Shown: positions 43,517-55,061 of the stretch, piece after piece
Position numbering within the stretch: the first letter of the stretch is position 1
Layout of the letters: each line of letters begins with the position of its first letter
Assembly: GCA_020746835.1 (NCBI GenBank)
Contig: JAGPNK010000020.1
Location: 372,001 to 436,000 of the forward strand
DNA: 64,000 bases
Reading direction: 5' to 3'
Source: Stachybotrys elegans
Lineage: Eukaryota > Ascomycota > Sordariomycetes > Hypocreales > Stachybotryaceae
Position numbers and translations under genes: made by a program
The notes under the pieces: generated by a model
Told to the model about the DNA's origin: nothing
What the model saw: the letters and a program-made list of their open reading frames with translations, nothing else
Databases searched by the model: none

Positions 43517-46500
43517 CTACTTCTTGTATAGTTGCTGAGCAGAATGACCTATTGTACATATGAAGTCATCTTCACTATTTGCCCAACTGTCCACCATCTC
43601 TTGGATCTCCTTGTCTACATTCTCCGTGTCAACCTTAGGCATGCGAAGGAGGAGGTTTCCAGCCAGATCGAGCCGTAGATAATCAACCAAAGTGGGTTCA
43701 TTGTCCTCTCCCGCCACAAGTCCATAACTACCCAGCATCAAGGCAACCCTCGCGCAATCCACAGGTTTCACCCTGTTTCCCAAGTCCGTCTTGAGCTGGG
43801 CGAAATCTTCGTGGTAAGGCACATCCTTCCTCTCGGCCAGCCACCCCAGGAGCTTCAATAGTTCCAGCACAAAAGTCTTCCATTCAAGGTCCGTGGCCAG
43901 ATACTTGGACTCTGCCGAGGACGGAATCGGAAGCAAGCCTAAGCGGATTCTGAACACTCTAGGCAAGAGCCTAGGAACCGCTTGATCGCCTGATCGACCC
44001 AGCAGCCGCAGACGTTCAACCATATCTACCAATTTATGTAAAACCGGCACTACATGCCGCACCCACCCTTGCCAAAATTCTCGGCCATGGAAATGTGTAG
44101 CGCTCAAGTTTGTGACAAGAACCTCAAACACTGCCGTATACTGAGAGATAATGAGCTGATCGGCGACGGCGAGTATGAATTCTTGAAGCATGGGCACAGA
44201 AATCCCCTGCCCATCTTTGCGCTTAGAAGGATACTGCTCAGGACTCGTCTGGAGGTACCATGCGGCCATGGTGACTTTGCACAGGTCAAAGACTTTGGCA
44301 CCAGGATTGTCGAACTGCGCGAGCCAGTGCTTGCCGGCATTGGAATTGATCAAGTATGCGTCCGCCTTGATGGCGCTCGTGACGCGGGCGATGCCCGGCG
44401 TGGGGGCGAGATTGACGAGAGCCATCTTGCGAAGCATAGTGATTACCGAAGCAGGCATGTGGCTCATGAACGAGGGGAACAACTTTGAATAGACTCGCGA
44501 TGAAACGGGAAAGATGGGAAGTTCCTCGCCTGGGTCAAGGGTGAAGCCGTGCTTGGCAAGGAAGAGCTTATTCCACCGATCGTTTATGGCCGCTGACTCG
44601 GCAGGAACTCGCACCAGCAAGTTGATCAGCCTCTCCCTTGCCTCAGCGGGGGATTCTGTGCTGGTAGCAAAGTCGATGAGCAGCAGAATGAGTGGCGTCT
44701 GCTCCCCGATATCTGGCATTCTGCCTCCATCGCCAGCAGCTGCGATCCATTCGTCCTCTGTGACGGGTCGGCGCTCGTTGAGTTGGGCAAGGACTGGGCC
44801 GATGTGTGTCTCAATCGCTCCAAGGATCTCATCTTGGGTATCTGGCGCGGTTGGTGGTTCCTTTACGACACTGAGAAGACTATCGACAAGCGCCACGCGA
44901 ATGTCGATGTGCCTGGCTTCGGCCAGGAGGGCGAGCAGAATATCGCAAGCTGATTGCGCGCTAATGAGCTGGGTGCCTAGGAGGATCTGGGCCATCATCT
45001 TGACCGTAGTAACCTTGATCAATGATGGCCTTAGCACCACGTTGCCATCCTTGTCAACCTCTTCCATTGGCCTCAATGCCTGTTTCTGCATCTGTGTCTT
45101 CATAGCGTCCGCGAGCATGTGTAAGAAGTCCCTCACCGCCGAGGGCTTCAAGGCAGTGAGAAACTTGTGGTTGAGAAGCTGCCGATACTAAATGCTGCTT
45201 TTGGCATCGTCGCCTTGCAGGATAAAGCCTTGTATGAATGGAAAGGCGAGCCAAGGCTGATCGCTCCGCGTAACTTGGCCAATGATGCTGACGATAGAGT
45301 GCATGCTGTTCTTAAGGGCTTCCGGGCTAAGCTTTGCCTTCATCCTGTTCATCAGAAAGTCCGCCAAGTCTGCTTTCATTTGCCCCGAGGCTTCGAGCGA
45401 CTCAAAGACATTAAAAGGGCTCGTCCTCAACGAAAAGACATTAAAAGGGCCCGCCCTCAACGAGGAGACGTTGAGTAGCGATTCCATTAACACGGAAATG
45501 TCCAAGAGAATTTCAAGTAATGGCTTCCATAGCGATTCGACTGTAGGGCTCATGGTGTAAGCCAGGTTTGGTTCCACGCTGTCGAACAGAGCATGGAATG
45601 CTCTGGCGTTCTCCTTCTTGGTGCGGTGATCCACGACCATCTTGACGAGTGTGAAAACAGGGAAGGGGACGCTTGATTTGACGTTTGGACGGGTGAGTAA
45701 CTCCACAATGGTTTCCATGAGATGAACTATGATGCGATGCGAGACCAGAATATCCTTTCTCACTCTTTGGGCATCATCGTCTGTGTACGCAATCTCCTGG
45801 CCCTCGTTTTTCTCTGGAACCAAGCTCAGCAAGTTGCAAAGCTCTTCCGAATTGAAGGGTTTGGCGGCATAGAATTCGTGCAAGAAGAAACCATCGTTGT
45901 TGAATCTCCTCGCCCACACAACCACATCATCAAGCAACTCCAGGTCGCCAATGGCAATGGTCAGGTTCAAGGCAGACTTGCCCCAGAATGCGCGACCATG
46001 CGGCTCACGAGACTCTTGGGCCTTCTTCTTGCGTTCCTGGACGAGCTTTCGAGCGCGAGAGGTCCATTCAGATTTGGCCGGCTCCTTTGCAGCCTTGTAG
46101 AGAAGCAGAGTCCGAAAGATGGCCACATCTCCGCCTGGTCTTTCTGGCTCCTGCCTGTTGTACATGAGGCCGCCGTAGTCTTCGCCCAAGAAGCCGCCGG
46201 TAGGATCGGCAGACGATAGTCTTTCGAAAAGTCGTAGACCATCTTCAATGTCTAGATGGAAGAATAGCCTGGGCGGCCAGAGCTCGCCTCGGTCCGTGAG
46301 ATCCCGCAATCGAGCGAGACCCCAGGAGGAGTCATCATCAATGTCAAGCTTGTAGTCGACGGCGTGCTGCAAGACGAGCCGCAGAAGTTGATAGCTGCAG
46401 ACGTGCTTGCGTCGGTTGCAGACCGTTCCGCCAACAGTCAGGGCTAATCTGTGCGGCCACGCCTTTCCCCGAGATGGGATGAGGGCTATCAGCTCCTTCA

Positions 46501-47374
46501 GAGTTGACTCAGTCCGCTGCTTAGTGGTGCTGCTTGTCGCGATGCGGTCGTCTCGGGCGCCAAGCCACCTCCGAATGGCGTATGAAAGTAGCGTTTCCCG
46601 GTCCCAGCGGTAATCATAAGTCGACTTCACATCATGAACCCGGATGAATTTGGCGACGAGCTCCAGATACTCGTCTCGCATGTCATTGCCATAGCTTGTC
46701 CGGCGGAATAGACGCTTCATCATGGGCATGATAACGACATCCATGAGGTCCCTAGGGAGTTCAACGCTATTGTCCTCCTTCTCGATCAGCCTCTCCAAGA
46801 TGAGCTTGGACATGGCAATATTGCCCCGAAGCAGCTTCTTATTCAGCGAGAAGGATATGAACCTTTCGGTTCCCAATGTTGGGAGGACCTTGGACAAGAA
46901 CCGCCTCTCATATTGTTCCCCATGGGCGTTGAAGAGTGTTTTGATTTACGATGCAGTCCACTCAACCTTGTACTTTTCCTCCCATTGCTGCACAACATCC
47001 CAATTGCATGCAGGCACGAACTTCTGGTAGACTTGGCGCAGGGGTCTCGGGTCCAAGGGCTGTCCATCAGCCGAGCGGGATCCTTGCAAGATCTGGAGCA
47101 ATTCCTCAAGTGCAGCACGCCTGGCAGGCCTCGCCGTTTCGGCGCATGCCGTCTTAGCAAGACCGCGACATATGCTTTGGACGTCGCGTAGACTAAAATC
47201 CACCATGAGAGCGGCCAGTGCTGCGGCGCCTCCGATGGCATCCCAGAATGGTTGAAACTGGTCACCAAATCGAAGGGCGTTGCAGAAGGTAACAATGGCC
47301 TCGCTGCGTGTCGACGTGTTCTGAGACTGCCGCAGCTTTTCAGCCGTGCCAATCGCATCTTGAGGGGCGCGCAT
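43517..47374 (-). pseudogene. Very long unknown protein, interrupted by one in-frame TAG
   Basis: Exons 46950..47374 and 43517..46904, joined by a 45-bp intron, keep one reading frame for 1,270 codon positions except for a TAG at 45188-45190. Upstream of the TAG are 713 residues, downstream 556. The sequence is continuous in character across it (DDAKSSI, then YRQLLNHKFLTALK), so this is a single gene with one nonsense codon, not two genes. The protein is helical, with many Leu-rich segments and Lys/Glu clusters suggesting ARM/HEAT-like repeats, but I recognise no domain. Either the allele is dead or truncated, or the stop is read through, or it is a sequence error. A 30-bp direct duplication (45404-45463) lies in frame. 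Confidence 0.65.
45404..45463 (-). repeat. In-frame 30-bp tandem duplication in the long ORF
   Basis: Two adjacent 30-bp units (AAAGACATTAAAAGGGCTCG and variant AAAGACATTAAAAGGGCCCG, each followed by the same 10 bases bar one). On the coding strand it duplicates a ten-residue motif ending PFNVF. Confidence 0.9.
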
Positions 47375-48301
47375 GATGCTGTAGTTGGGATTGCCTGCCG
47401 GGACTCGAGTAAAGGGTGAATTCTTGCCCAGGTCATTGTCTTAGATGCAAATACGCGACGCGGCCTTGAGCCATTATATCAACCAAGGCACCCATCCCAC
47501 CCCAAAGCGCAAGGGATGATAGTTTAGAGGTTACGCGGCATCAGCGGGGAAGAAGAATGCGAGATGGACGGCCCTGCGCCGCTCGTTACCAGAGCACGAA
47601 TGGAAAGAGTATAAGCGCTAATGCGGCTTGGGGTGGCTGTGTCAGGCGGTGAACTGAAATAATAGTTGATACGACATTTAGATATTGGTTTATCAACGCA
47701 CTCATGCTTCTCTTTACGGTTGTACTTTATGTATGGCTCTTACTCATCCACACCCTGGAAACAGGCATGAGCCCTGGGACGGAATACGAGCTGTGAAATG
47801 CCAAAAGGAAGTGACTAGCCTAGCCGAAAATAGATAGATCCTCAGAAGGCTTTAGAGGCAAATCGGGGTCAAGGATAGGCCGCTCAACCAAGCACAACGT
47901 TTATCTCAGAGGCATCCGCTGGTTCAACTGTATTTCCGCATTGGCAAAGCCGACCAAGCAGCCAAAAATACGAGGCTATAGATGCTTCAGTTCTTTATGT
48001 TCCCTGCGGAGGACTGGTAGGGCCATCCTGAATTTGTTCGTGTTGAATGAAGGCTGTTGTTGTAAGACTCAAGATTCCTCCACTAGTTGTTCTGGATGGG
48101 AGACACACGAATCCACGAATTCATTGGTCTGGGCTCATAGATTGATGATAATAAGAGCCTCAAACTACATCGATCGGTCGATCGATGGCCGCCGACCCAC
48201 TGATGATGCCATTGCGCCTTTGCAACGACAAACTGCTGTCTCCAGTACAAAAGCCCAAACATATCTCTCGTCCAATCGTCCCTCGAATATCTCTAAGATG
48301 A
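47375..48301. other. Intergenic region
   Basis: Divergent from the long ORF and the hydrolase. AT-rich in part, includes CGATCGGTCGATCGATGG near 48170-48187. No gene supported. Confidence 0.45.
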
Positions 48302-48946
48302 ATGGTGAGCAAAATGACTGACCCTTGTTCTTTCAATCTCCCTCACGTCTTTTCCTACAGAGGATGGTCCATCCGATACCTGACTCGCCAGGGCGACGAG
48401 ACGCCAACGTTGCAGAAACACTGGGTCGTCTTTGTCCACGGCACGCCTTGGTCATCAAGCGTCTTCCGCCCAATGTCAGATGCCCTTTACGCAACCGGGC
48501 GGCTCAATATAATGCTCTACGATCTTGCTGGCTATGGCCAGTCGCAAAATTTCAGTGGCCAGGGCTCCTCTGAGCCAGACGCATCAGTAAAGACCCAAGG
48601 AGAGGCGCTGGCAGCCCTCCTCGACCATCTCCAGCTCAGCGGCAGGAATGGAAGTACACAACCTCACATTGTCGCACACGACATCGCGGGTGTCATCTCT
48701 CTACGAGCGCATCTGCTGCATGAATGTGAATACCGCAGTTTGTGTCTTCTGGACACCAACTGTGTGCTGCCATGGGGAGACACGCTCTACAAGCTGGTCC
48801 GCTCCGACTTCCACGTCTTCGAGCAGCTCCCGGTTGGGGTGTTTGAAGGGGCCCTACGAGCCATAATTCAGAGCGCCCTCTACCGCTATAGGGAATCGAA
48901 TCAAGGCCTGATTTGGCAGAAAGTATGTGGTAGCTTGCTACTGTGA
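48302..48946 (+). pseudogene. 3'-truncated alpha/beta hydrolase (epoxide hydrolase/dehalogenase-like)
   Basis: Open frame of 214 residues; the start at 48302 or the Met at 48314 are both possible. The fold begins normally: GWSIRYL, HWVVFVHGTPWSSSVF with the oxyanion HG, LYDLAGYGQS, and nucleophile elbow PHIVAHDIAGVISLR with Asp as nucleophile, as in haloalkane dehalogenases and epoxide hydrolases. Family members are close to 300 residues and continue with the cap helices, the acidic residue and the catalytic His. Here the sequence stops at [11 protein letters not shown], so the catalytic His is missing. The break comes 55 bp before a copy of the dispersed repeat. Confidence 0.7.
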
Positions 48947-49981
48947 TGCGCAAGTAGAAGACGTAGAGGGTATAAGAGAAGGAGAGAGGAATGAAAGTAT
49001 GTGGGATTTCCCGTTTATGTGCCCCAATGGGATACAGAGGAAGGAAAGTATATAAAAAGCCGTGATAGGCACCGCCGTCATCCAGAAGATGCGCTGGCTC
49101 CACTCAGTGTCGCGTATATCTGTTGTGTTCATGCCCATGAAGCTGCTCACAAAGGAGAGCGGCAGGAAGAAAAGTATCACCATGGTGAAGACGCGAATGG
49201 CCTTGCCGTGGTCCTCGTCAATGACTTCAATTATCTGCTTCACACTCTCCTTGGGGTAACGTGATGATCTCAAGAGGTCTTCGATATCGCTAATTCGAGA
49301 TGTCAGTCTGCGCTGCTGCTCGCGCGCAAGCGTACGTTCAGTCGCGTGCAGGCGTATACGTGTCTTGTCCGTGATGCGGAATGATTGCGGCGATGTGAGC
49401 ATAGCATATTTGCTGAGTAAGGCTTGTTGTCCTCGGTGCATGCCTACCAGAGCGCCTAGCTCCTCTTGCAGCGCATTCATGGCTAGAAACAGCCTTCTCT
49501 GAGGTCGGCTGTTGGCCTGGAAGTGTAAAACCGTCCCGTACTTCTGGTACAGTTCGATGTAGTCCGTGCCACGAGAAGAGCTCAGAGGCTGCAGTGAAGC
49601 CGGCAGCACACGTCTGTTCCGTGCGAGAATGGCTTTTGCTATAGATGGGGCAGTTGCTGCGGCAAAGTCTTGCCAAGCTTTGTTCTTGTGGCTATCTGCA
49701 TAGTTGCATATCCCCTTGACAACGATGCAAGGGATCTTATCCTATGTTTCTGCACCTTTCATCTTGAATGCGATAAGATCGTGTTTGGCAGCGATGCGAT
49801 CTTGATTGTCCCCGCTCTTTATGACTGTGTTGCTTGACCCTATGTGACCGATGAAGATTGCTGGGCAGAAATCTCCGCCTTTGGCAAGATTCTCGAAGAT
49901 GGAGATGGCCAGGGTGGAAGTAACGAGGATAGTGGCGAAGAGGATGAGGCTGAAGGAAGTGGAGGCGATGTTGATGCTCAA
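48938..49981 (-). pseudogene. Broken nucleoside phosphorylase-CorA-like fusion
   Basis: One minus frame with a TAG at 49742-49744. Upstream of the stop: AIFIGHIGSSNTVIKSGD and AFKMKGAE. Downstream: [19 protein letters not shown] then [10 protein letters not shown]. Together these are the C-terminal half of a PNP_UDP nucleoside phosphorylase domain; the N-terminal half is absent. The frame continues into a CorA-like C-terminus: coiled region, [30 protein letters not shown] (GMN motif) and one further helix [14 protein letters not shown]. At that point the family sequence ends and codons from dispersed repeat R7 follow. The stop is one C-to-T step from CAG. PNP domains are common N-terminal effector domains of fungal NLRs; fusion to CorA-like helices is unusual. 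Confidence 0.65.
48999..49040 (-). repeat. Dispersed repeat copy R7 at a gene junction
   Basis: ATGTGGGATTTCCCGTTTAT then GTGCCCCAATGGGATACAG, nearly identical to the distal blocks of the other copies. It forms the 3' coding end of the CorA-like relic ([13 protein letters not shown]) and lies between two truncated convergent genes. Confidence 0.85.
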
Positions 49982-50788
49982 GGAGCAGCATCTGCCATGG
50001 TACCGAGCTTGGTAGCTGTGCTGGGTCTTTTAGCTGCTACTATGTGGCTTTAACAGAGATCACCATTCGGATAGGGCGAGGAGTTGAACAATTCCGTGGA
50101 CGACTCAATGGCACTCTTAGTGCTCTTGAGCAAGGGACATGTCCACCAATACTGCTCTGGGCATGAACGAGGAGGGTGTGGACCGGGGAGGAGATGAAAA
50201 CAACCCCCTTGCCGTCTTCAGATTGTGTGTGCTTGAAGGTTTTCGTGTAATCTCCCGGAAGGAGTGATATATGAAAAAAGGCCAACCTTTTCATACTTCG
50301 CTCAGCACAAGGGTGATGGTTGACGCGTAGTGTTTTGAATCTCCCCTTCAGTTAACCGCCATTTCTATAATATCGCGGATGAACGGACAAGACGAGACCA
50401 TTATTGATGCCAGAGACATGAGTCAGAACGAAGAATGACTGGACTCATTTTAGCAGGGCCCAGTAGACTGAGATCTGCAGGGTAAGGAGGCTTTGAATGC
50501 GAGGATATTGAACTCCTGTTCCCTGACTTAATATCAGTCTCGGCACGCGAGTTAAAAGATAGTCCTTTTTGTGAGATTATGTCATGCAAGCGTGCATCTG
50601 ATTGTATGTGCTTTTAAAGCTAAAATGAGTGTATTGTATCAAGGAGTGTAATGTCTAGTAGTATAGAGCTGAAGTATCATGATCGACTTGTGCACGATGG
50701 CTTCGTGCCTATGCGGAACAACCCCAGGATGAACCGTGGAAGATTGCACCAAGGAATGACTGGTGATGGCGTTAAGCTAGAGAGTGGT
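49982..50788. other. Intergenic / relic sequence
   Basis: Upstream of the broken phosphorylase piece, where its N-terminal half would be expected; the frames here do not match that family. Downstream end of the subtilase at the right. No gene supported. Confidence 0.45.
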
Positions 50789-53570
50789 TCAAGCCCATCG
50801 GACATTGAAGGCAACGGACTCGACGATGATCCAGTCCTTTGGGTCTGTCGCATTTCCGAAGATTCGAAGTGCGCTTGCCACAATCTGGTATCTCCCCTCG
50901 GGTAACTTGATCCCATCCGCGATGACGCCGTCGCTGATCCAGGTTTGGTAGCCCACCCTCGGGTGGAGAGAACCGCCCGTTAGTTCGTTTATTGGGCCCA
51001 CGACGTTGTGCCCACCGATACCGACAGTAGTGTTTCCGGGGTAGTCGCCCAAGGCAACAACATTGACGTCCAGCTGGCGAGACCCCCAGTTGACATCGAG
51101 TACGAGTGCGGCCGATTCGGTGGCCTCCTCCGGATTCTCGGTAAAAGTCCAAGTGTAGTTCTCTGGCTTGGGGTCAAAGTCGGGCTCGGCACCCTCGAGC
51201 ACCAAGTTGTTGTACATCCAAATTCCCTCCTGAGTGAGGGTCTTGGCTTCGTACAGCGAGCCCGAGAGGCCTTGATAGGGCACAGAGAGCGCCGAGTCGT
51301 CGGTGCCGTTGACGGTGATGAAACCCGACCACAAAGGATATCGCTCCGGATCGAGGTTCTGAGGAGGCGTGGCGGTCACGTTGACAACAGCCGACTCGCC
51401 TGGGCCAAGTGTTAGCCGAGTTGCGCTGAATGTGAGCTCGGCATGGTCAGGCACATCCTCAGCATCAAGATGAAAGTGCGATAGCTTGTCGTCCCTGAGG
51501 CTGTACAAGGAGTGGGTCGGGACATGAGAGATCTCGTAGCTAACTTCAGTATCGCTGTCAAGGTTGCTGATGGTGATGGTCAAGTCCTCGGCGCGATTTG
51601 CCGTGTCGTTGAAAGAGAGGCCGGATGGCTGCACCAGCGAAGTGGAAAAGATGGCGTCGTAGACTTGAATCAAGCCCGCGCCCTGCTGAGCCGGAGGAGC
51701 CAACCAGTCCTGCCACTGCCTGTCCCAATTGTGGTAGGACTGGGCTGTGGCTGTCGATGAGAGCATACTCTCGAGGATGCGAGGCTCTTGGGGCCCCTTA
51801 GCCTCGAGGATCAGAGCCATGGCAGCAGCGGCCATAGGACAGGACACGGAAGTTCCGGATAGGACGTAGAAACCATGATCGAGCCAGGTGGAGATGATGG
51901 ATCCACCCACAGCACCAAACTGTGGCTTCAGGCCCATCTCAAAGGTCGGTCCCCGGCCGCTGATGAGGCTCACAGCCGTGGCAGAAGCATCAGGCTCAAA
52001 GAAGACAATCTCGACCTTGGCGTCAGGCCCAAAGGGATCGGGTAGGATCGTGACAACTTCCGAGCCAGATTCCAGCGCCTTGACCCAAGCCTCTCCAGTC
52101 TCCTTTGTGACCTGCGCAGCGCCTTCCAAGTCCTCGCTGTTCCAGAGGTTGAATGCATCTGGCTGACCGGTTTGGTTGTTGTAACTGATGAACCAGCGGC
52201 CGCCCTTATCTGCCACATTCTGCGCCTGCACCTCGTAGTGGCAATTGCCGCGCCTAATGAGGACGTGGAACTCGCCCAGGTCAGGAGTGTTGTCGGGCAG
52301 GGGCTCACAAGCATCAGCCGTGTTGTTGACGTCGTAACCGGTGACCCAGAGTGGTCGTGGCGTGCCATCCCAGAAAGGTGGGTATTTCTGTTCCCAAACA
52401 AAGTCGTCCACCGTGTCGTTGTTGACAATGTACTGAGACGATTGCATCATGTAGGGCTTGTTGGTATTGTCGAAGGATGCGATTGACGCGACTCCATCGC
52501 CCTGGGCTGGATACGAGGCCCAGAAAAGACCTATGTCGCCATCGTTGCCAGCACTTGCGGTGAAGGGGACTCCGTTCTCGACAACGCGGCTTGCAGCGAC
52601 CGAGAGTGGCTCTGAAGGCCAGCCTGAGGTGCCCCAAAGGGACGCGGTGATGATGTCGGCACCTTCCTCGTAGGCCCTGTTGATAGCTGCCAAGATAATC
52701 TCATCCGTCGTCTGCCCGTTGCAGTCAAAGACGCGGTATGCCGACAAGGAGGCGCCAGGAGCAGCGCCGATAGCCCCATACTCATTCTCCCCCGCCGAGA
52801 TGATGCCCGCCACGTGCGTTCCATGGCCATGGCAAGTGTCCTGGGGGTCATCGTCAGGTTGAAGCCCGTCCCAGACACTGCCATCGCCGATGAAGTCCCA
52901 TCCGTGGGTGACCAGACAGTTGTCGCCAAAACATCCGCCAAGAGCAGGGTGCGTGTAGTCAATCTTGGGGGAATCACAGTCAGCCCTAATAATCAGCTAC
53001 CAGCTGCTCGTATTGGTGACTTACACCAGAGTCAATGACTGCGATGTTGATGCCTTTGCCGGTGATACCAGCCTCGTGCACCTTGTCAATTTGCGTCATG
53101 ATGTGAGGGTAGTTGGGTTCCACTTCCCCGTCTTGCCGTCTGCGCAGACGTGCCCCTGCCCCAGTCGCTGCGGGCAGGGTCCGGTTTCCCACCCGCTCGT
53201 TAAGCACAGGAGCATGCAAGACCCTCACAGGCCACATGTTCTTGACGGCAGGAAGGCTGGCAAGTGCGGCGGCTCTTTCCTCAGCGGTGTCAGTGTCATC
53301 AAGCTGGATGGAGACTCCTTTGAAGAGGTCAAAGTTCAGGTCCATACGCGTCTCATACGCGGGTTCAGCCTGAGTGCGGAATCCCGCGGCATCCTATGCC
53401 TGTTAGTAAGTTCTGATCTATGTGACAACTCCACATACCTGGCCATCCTCGAACTCGATGATGTAGGCTCCCGGTACCACGTCCCGATTCTCCGCGCGGG
53501 GTGACGCCGCGCGAACGGAGCTCGTTACCGCCGCCAGCGCCAAGATTTTTAACTTGGAAAGGCCGATCAT
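50789..53570 (-). CDS. Secreted subtilisin-like serine protease (S8, PA-domain insert)
   Basis: Model complement(join(50789..52963, 53025..53393, 53439..53570)), 891 residues. A signal peptide (LKILALAAVTSSVRA) is followed by an I9-type propeptide (VVPGAYIIEFEDGQDAAGFR). The catalytic domain has the Asp in INIAVIDSGIDYTHPALGG, formed at the second splice, His in CHGHGTHVAGII, oxyanion Asn in FTASAGNDG and Ser in SGTSVSCPMAAAAMA. A PA-like insert (~residues 375-490) lies between His and Ser, and an Fn3-like C-terminal region ends the protein. All catalytic residues are present. The protein resembles the minor extracellular Vpr-type subtilases of fungi, extracellular and degradative. It is the intact gene inside a relic-rich stretch. 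Confidence 0.92.
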
Positions 53571-54086
53571 ACTTGATAGACGAAATCTTGGAAAGCAGAA
53601 GCAAGTGTGTCGACGATGTCGTTGCTTGTCTCCTCCTCATTCCCACTGGGGACATCGATGCTTTATGTATTTGCCGGCAATGGTGTCAATGTCGCAACAC
53701 TTCGCTCCTCCTATTGGCCCAGCCAGGCAGCCTTTCCATGGCTCATGATATGGTTCGATAGATTTGGCAAAGGAGTCGAGGAGTTCCAGAAGCAAATCGT
53801 TAGTTCGTATTCTCAAAAGGCTCAGTAATCCACAACGTTGCACTGCATGGACGGGGCAACTGCAAAAGGGAACGCGCCGTACAGATCACAGTAATCCCAC
53901 AGTCTTGGCGTTTGATATGCCTACCTATCAATGAATCCTTCTGTTTGCCAATACGACGTCCAGAACATCCCACGCCGCCGAGACCGGAAACGTTCATCCA
54001 GCCTTGTGGCATTTCCAGCTCAAACTCCGCATATTGGCATTGCAGACCCTTTGGATCAGGCTGAACTGCCGAACCATCTCCTCCTA
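53571..54086. other. Intergenic, subtilase promoter
   Basis: No gene supported. A minus frame at 53880-54100 (QFWDGTTLGGDGSAV, AEFELEMPQGWMNV) may be a relic joined to the neighbouring NmrA-like fragment. Confidence 0.4.
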
Positions 54087-54440
54087 AGGTCGTCCCGTCC
54101 CAGAATTGCGTGACCAGGGGTCTGGGGCAACCCTGGCACGCTCCAATGCTGCCATTGTGGCGCTGTCGAGATCCTCCTCCTGCAGCCCCAGTGCTTCATT
54201 GGCATTGTACGCATGGCCATTTGTGTTGCCAGCCTAGTCAGAGAAGAAGATGCGGGCGTAGAGCATCTTGGCAAAGTCTTCACGGATACCCTTGGCCATT
54301 CCTTCCACGCCAGAAGCATATCCATCCTTGACCGGCTCCTTAGTAATGGACCAATCGTCCGACGTAGTTCCCGTCACTCTGTATGCAGACTCGAGCATGT
54401 CCTTCTGGCTGAATGCGAAAGAGCTGACGTATATTCGGAG
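54087..54440 (-). pseudogene. NmrA/isoflavone reductase-like relic
   Basis: Minus frame YVSSFAFSQKDMLESAYRVT then DDWSITKEPVKDGYASGVEG and FAKMLYARIFFSD, a TAG (54234-54236), then in the same frame NEALGLQEEDLDSATMAALE. These are the C-terminal landmarks of fungal NmrA-like NAD(P)-binding proteins. The Rossmann half with its glycine motif is absent, so only a decayed 3' piece remains. Confidence 0.6.
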
Positions 54441-54677
54441 GAACCTGGCAGGCTCAGCAAGCCGGCTACAGCGCCCGACCTGATTCGTCAGCTTTGTCGA
54501 ATTGCGTGAGTTCGGAGACTAACCTGTGGCCAAGTAGAAGTGGAAATTTTGGTCTCGCCTTGGTCGAAAAGAGTTGCTCGGTGATTTATGAGATCAATCC
54601 CATAGCAAAAGGGCATGGACAAGCTCCATTCATACTAGAAGCCGGTGGATATTCCGATGTAGGTACTTTTGCCTAGG

Positions 54678-55061
54678 TCATCGATTGCTTTGCGAATCCC
54701 ATCCCGTGATGCATCGGCACATCAGGTTTATAGCTTCTTCATATCGATCTTGGCTCCAGTGTGTGAACGCAAGGTTGGTCATGCTAGTGAGTGGACTGGG
54801 ATGATCGGCTCCGAGCTTCGTTTGAGACGTCTCCATCACTTGCACAAACAGCTTCTCCGCCTCTTCCCAGCGGCCTTGGTTCTTATACGTCGACGCCAGA
54901 TTTCCCATACTGGTAAGCGTATCGGGGTGATCGGCTCCGAGCTTCATCTTGCGAGTCTCCATCACTTTCACAAACAGCTTCTCCGCCTCCCCCCACTGGC
55001 CACCGAAGAAGATGAAAGATGGGAGAAGGAGGAGTGTCAATTGGGTTATTGAAGTGGGCAA
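54678..55061 (-). pseudogene. TPR (kinesin-light-chain-type) fragment
   Basis: Contains two 42-residue TPR units (QWGEAEKLFVKVMETRKMKL with GADHPDTLTSMGNLASTYKN; then QGRWEEAEKLFVQVMETSQT with GADHPSPLTSMTNLAFTHWS). Full-length fungal proteins place such arrays after an NB-ARC or similar STAND domain. No NTPase is present nearby and the last unit decays after YEEAINLMCRC. It is most likely a remnant of an NLR-type gene. Confidence 0.65.

Noticed and set aside
45188..45190. Treating the long ORF as two separate genes
   Set aside because: The two halves are in one frame, separated by the single stop codon and a few codons, with no promoter space between them.
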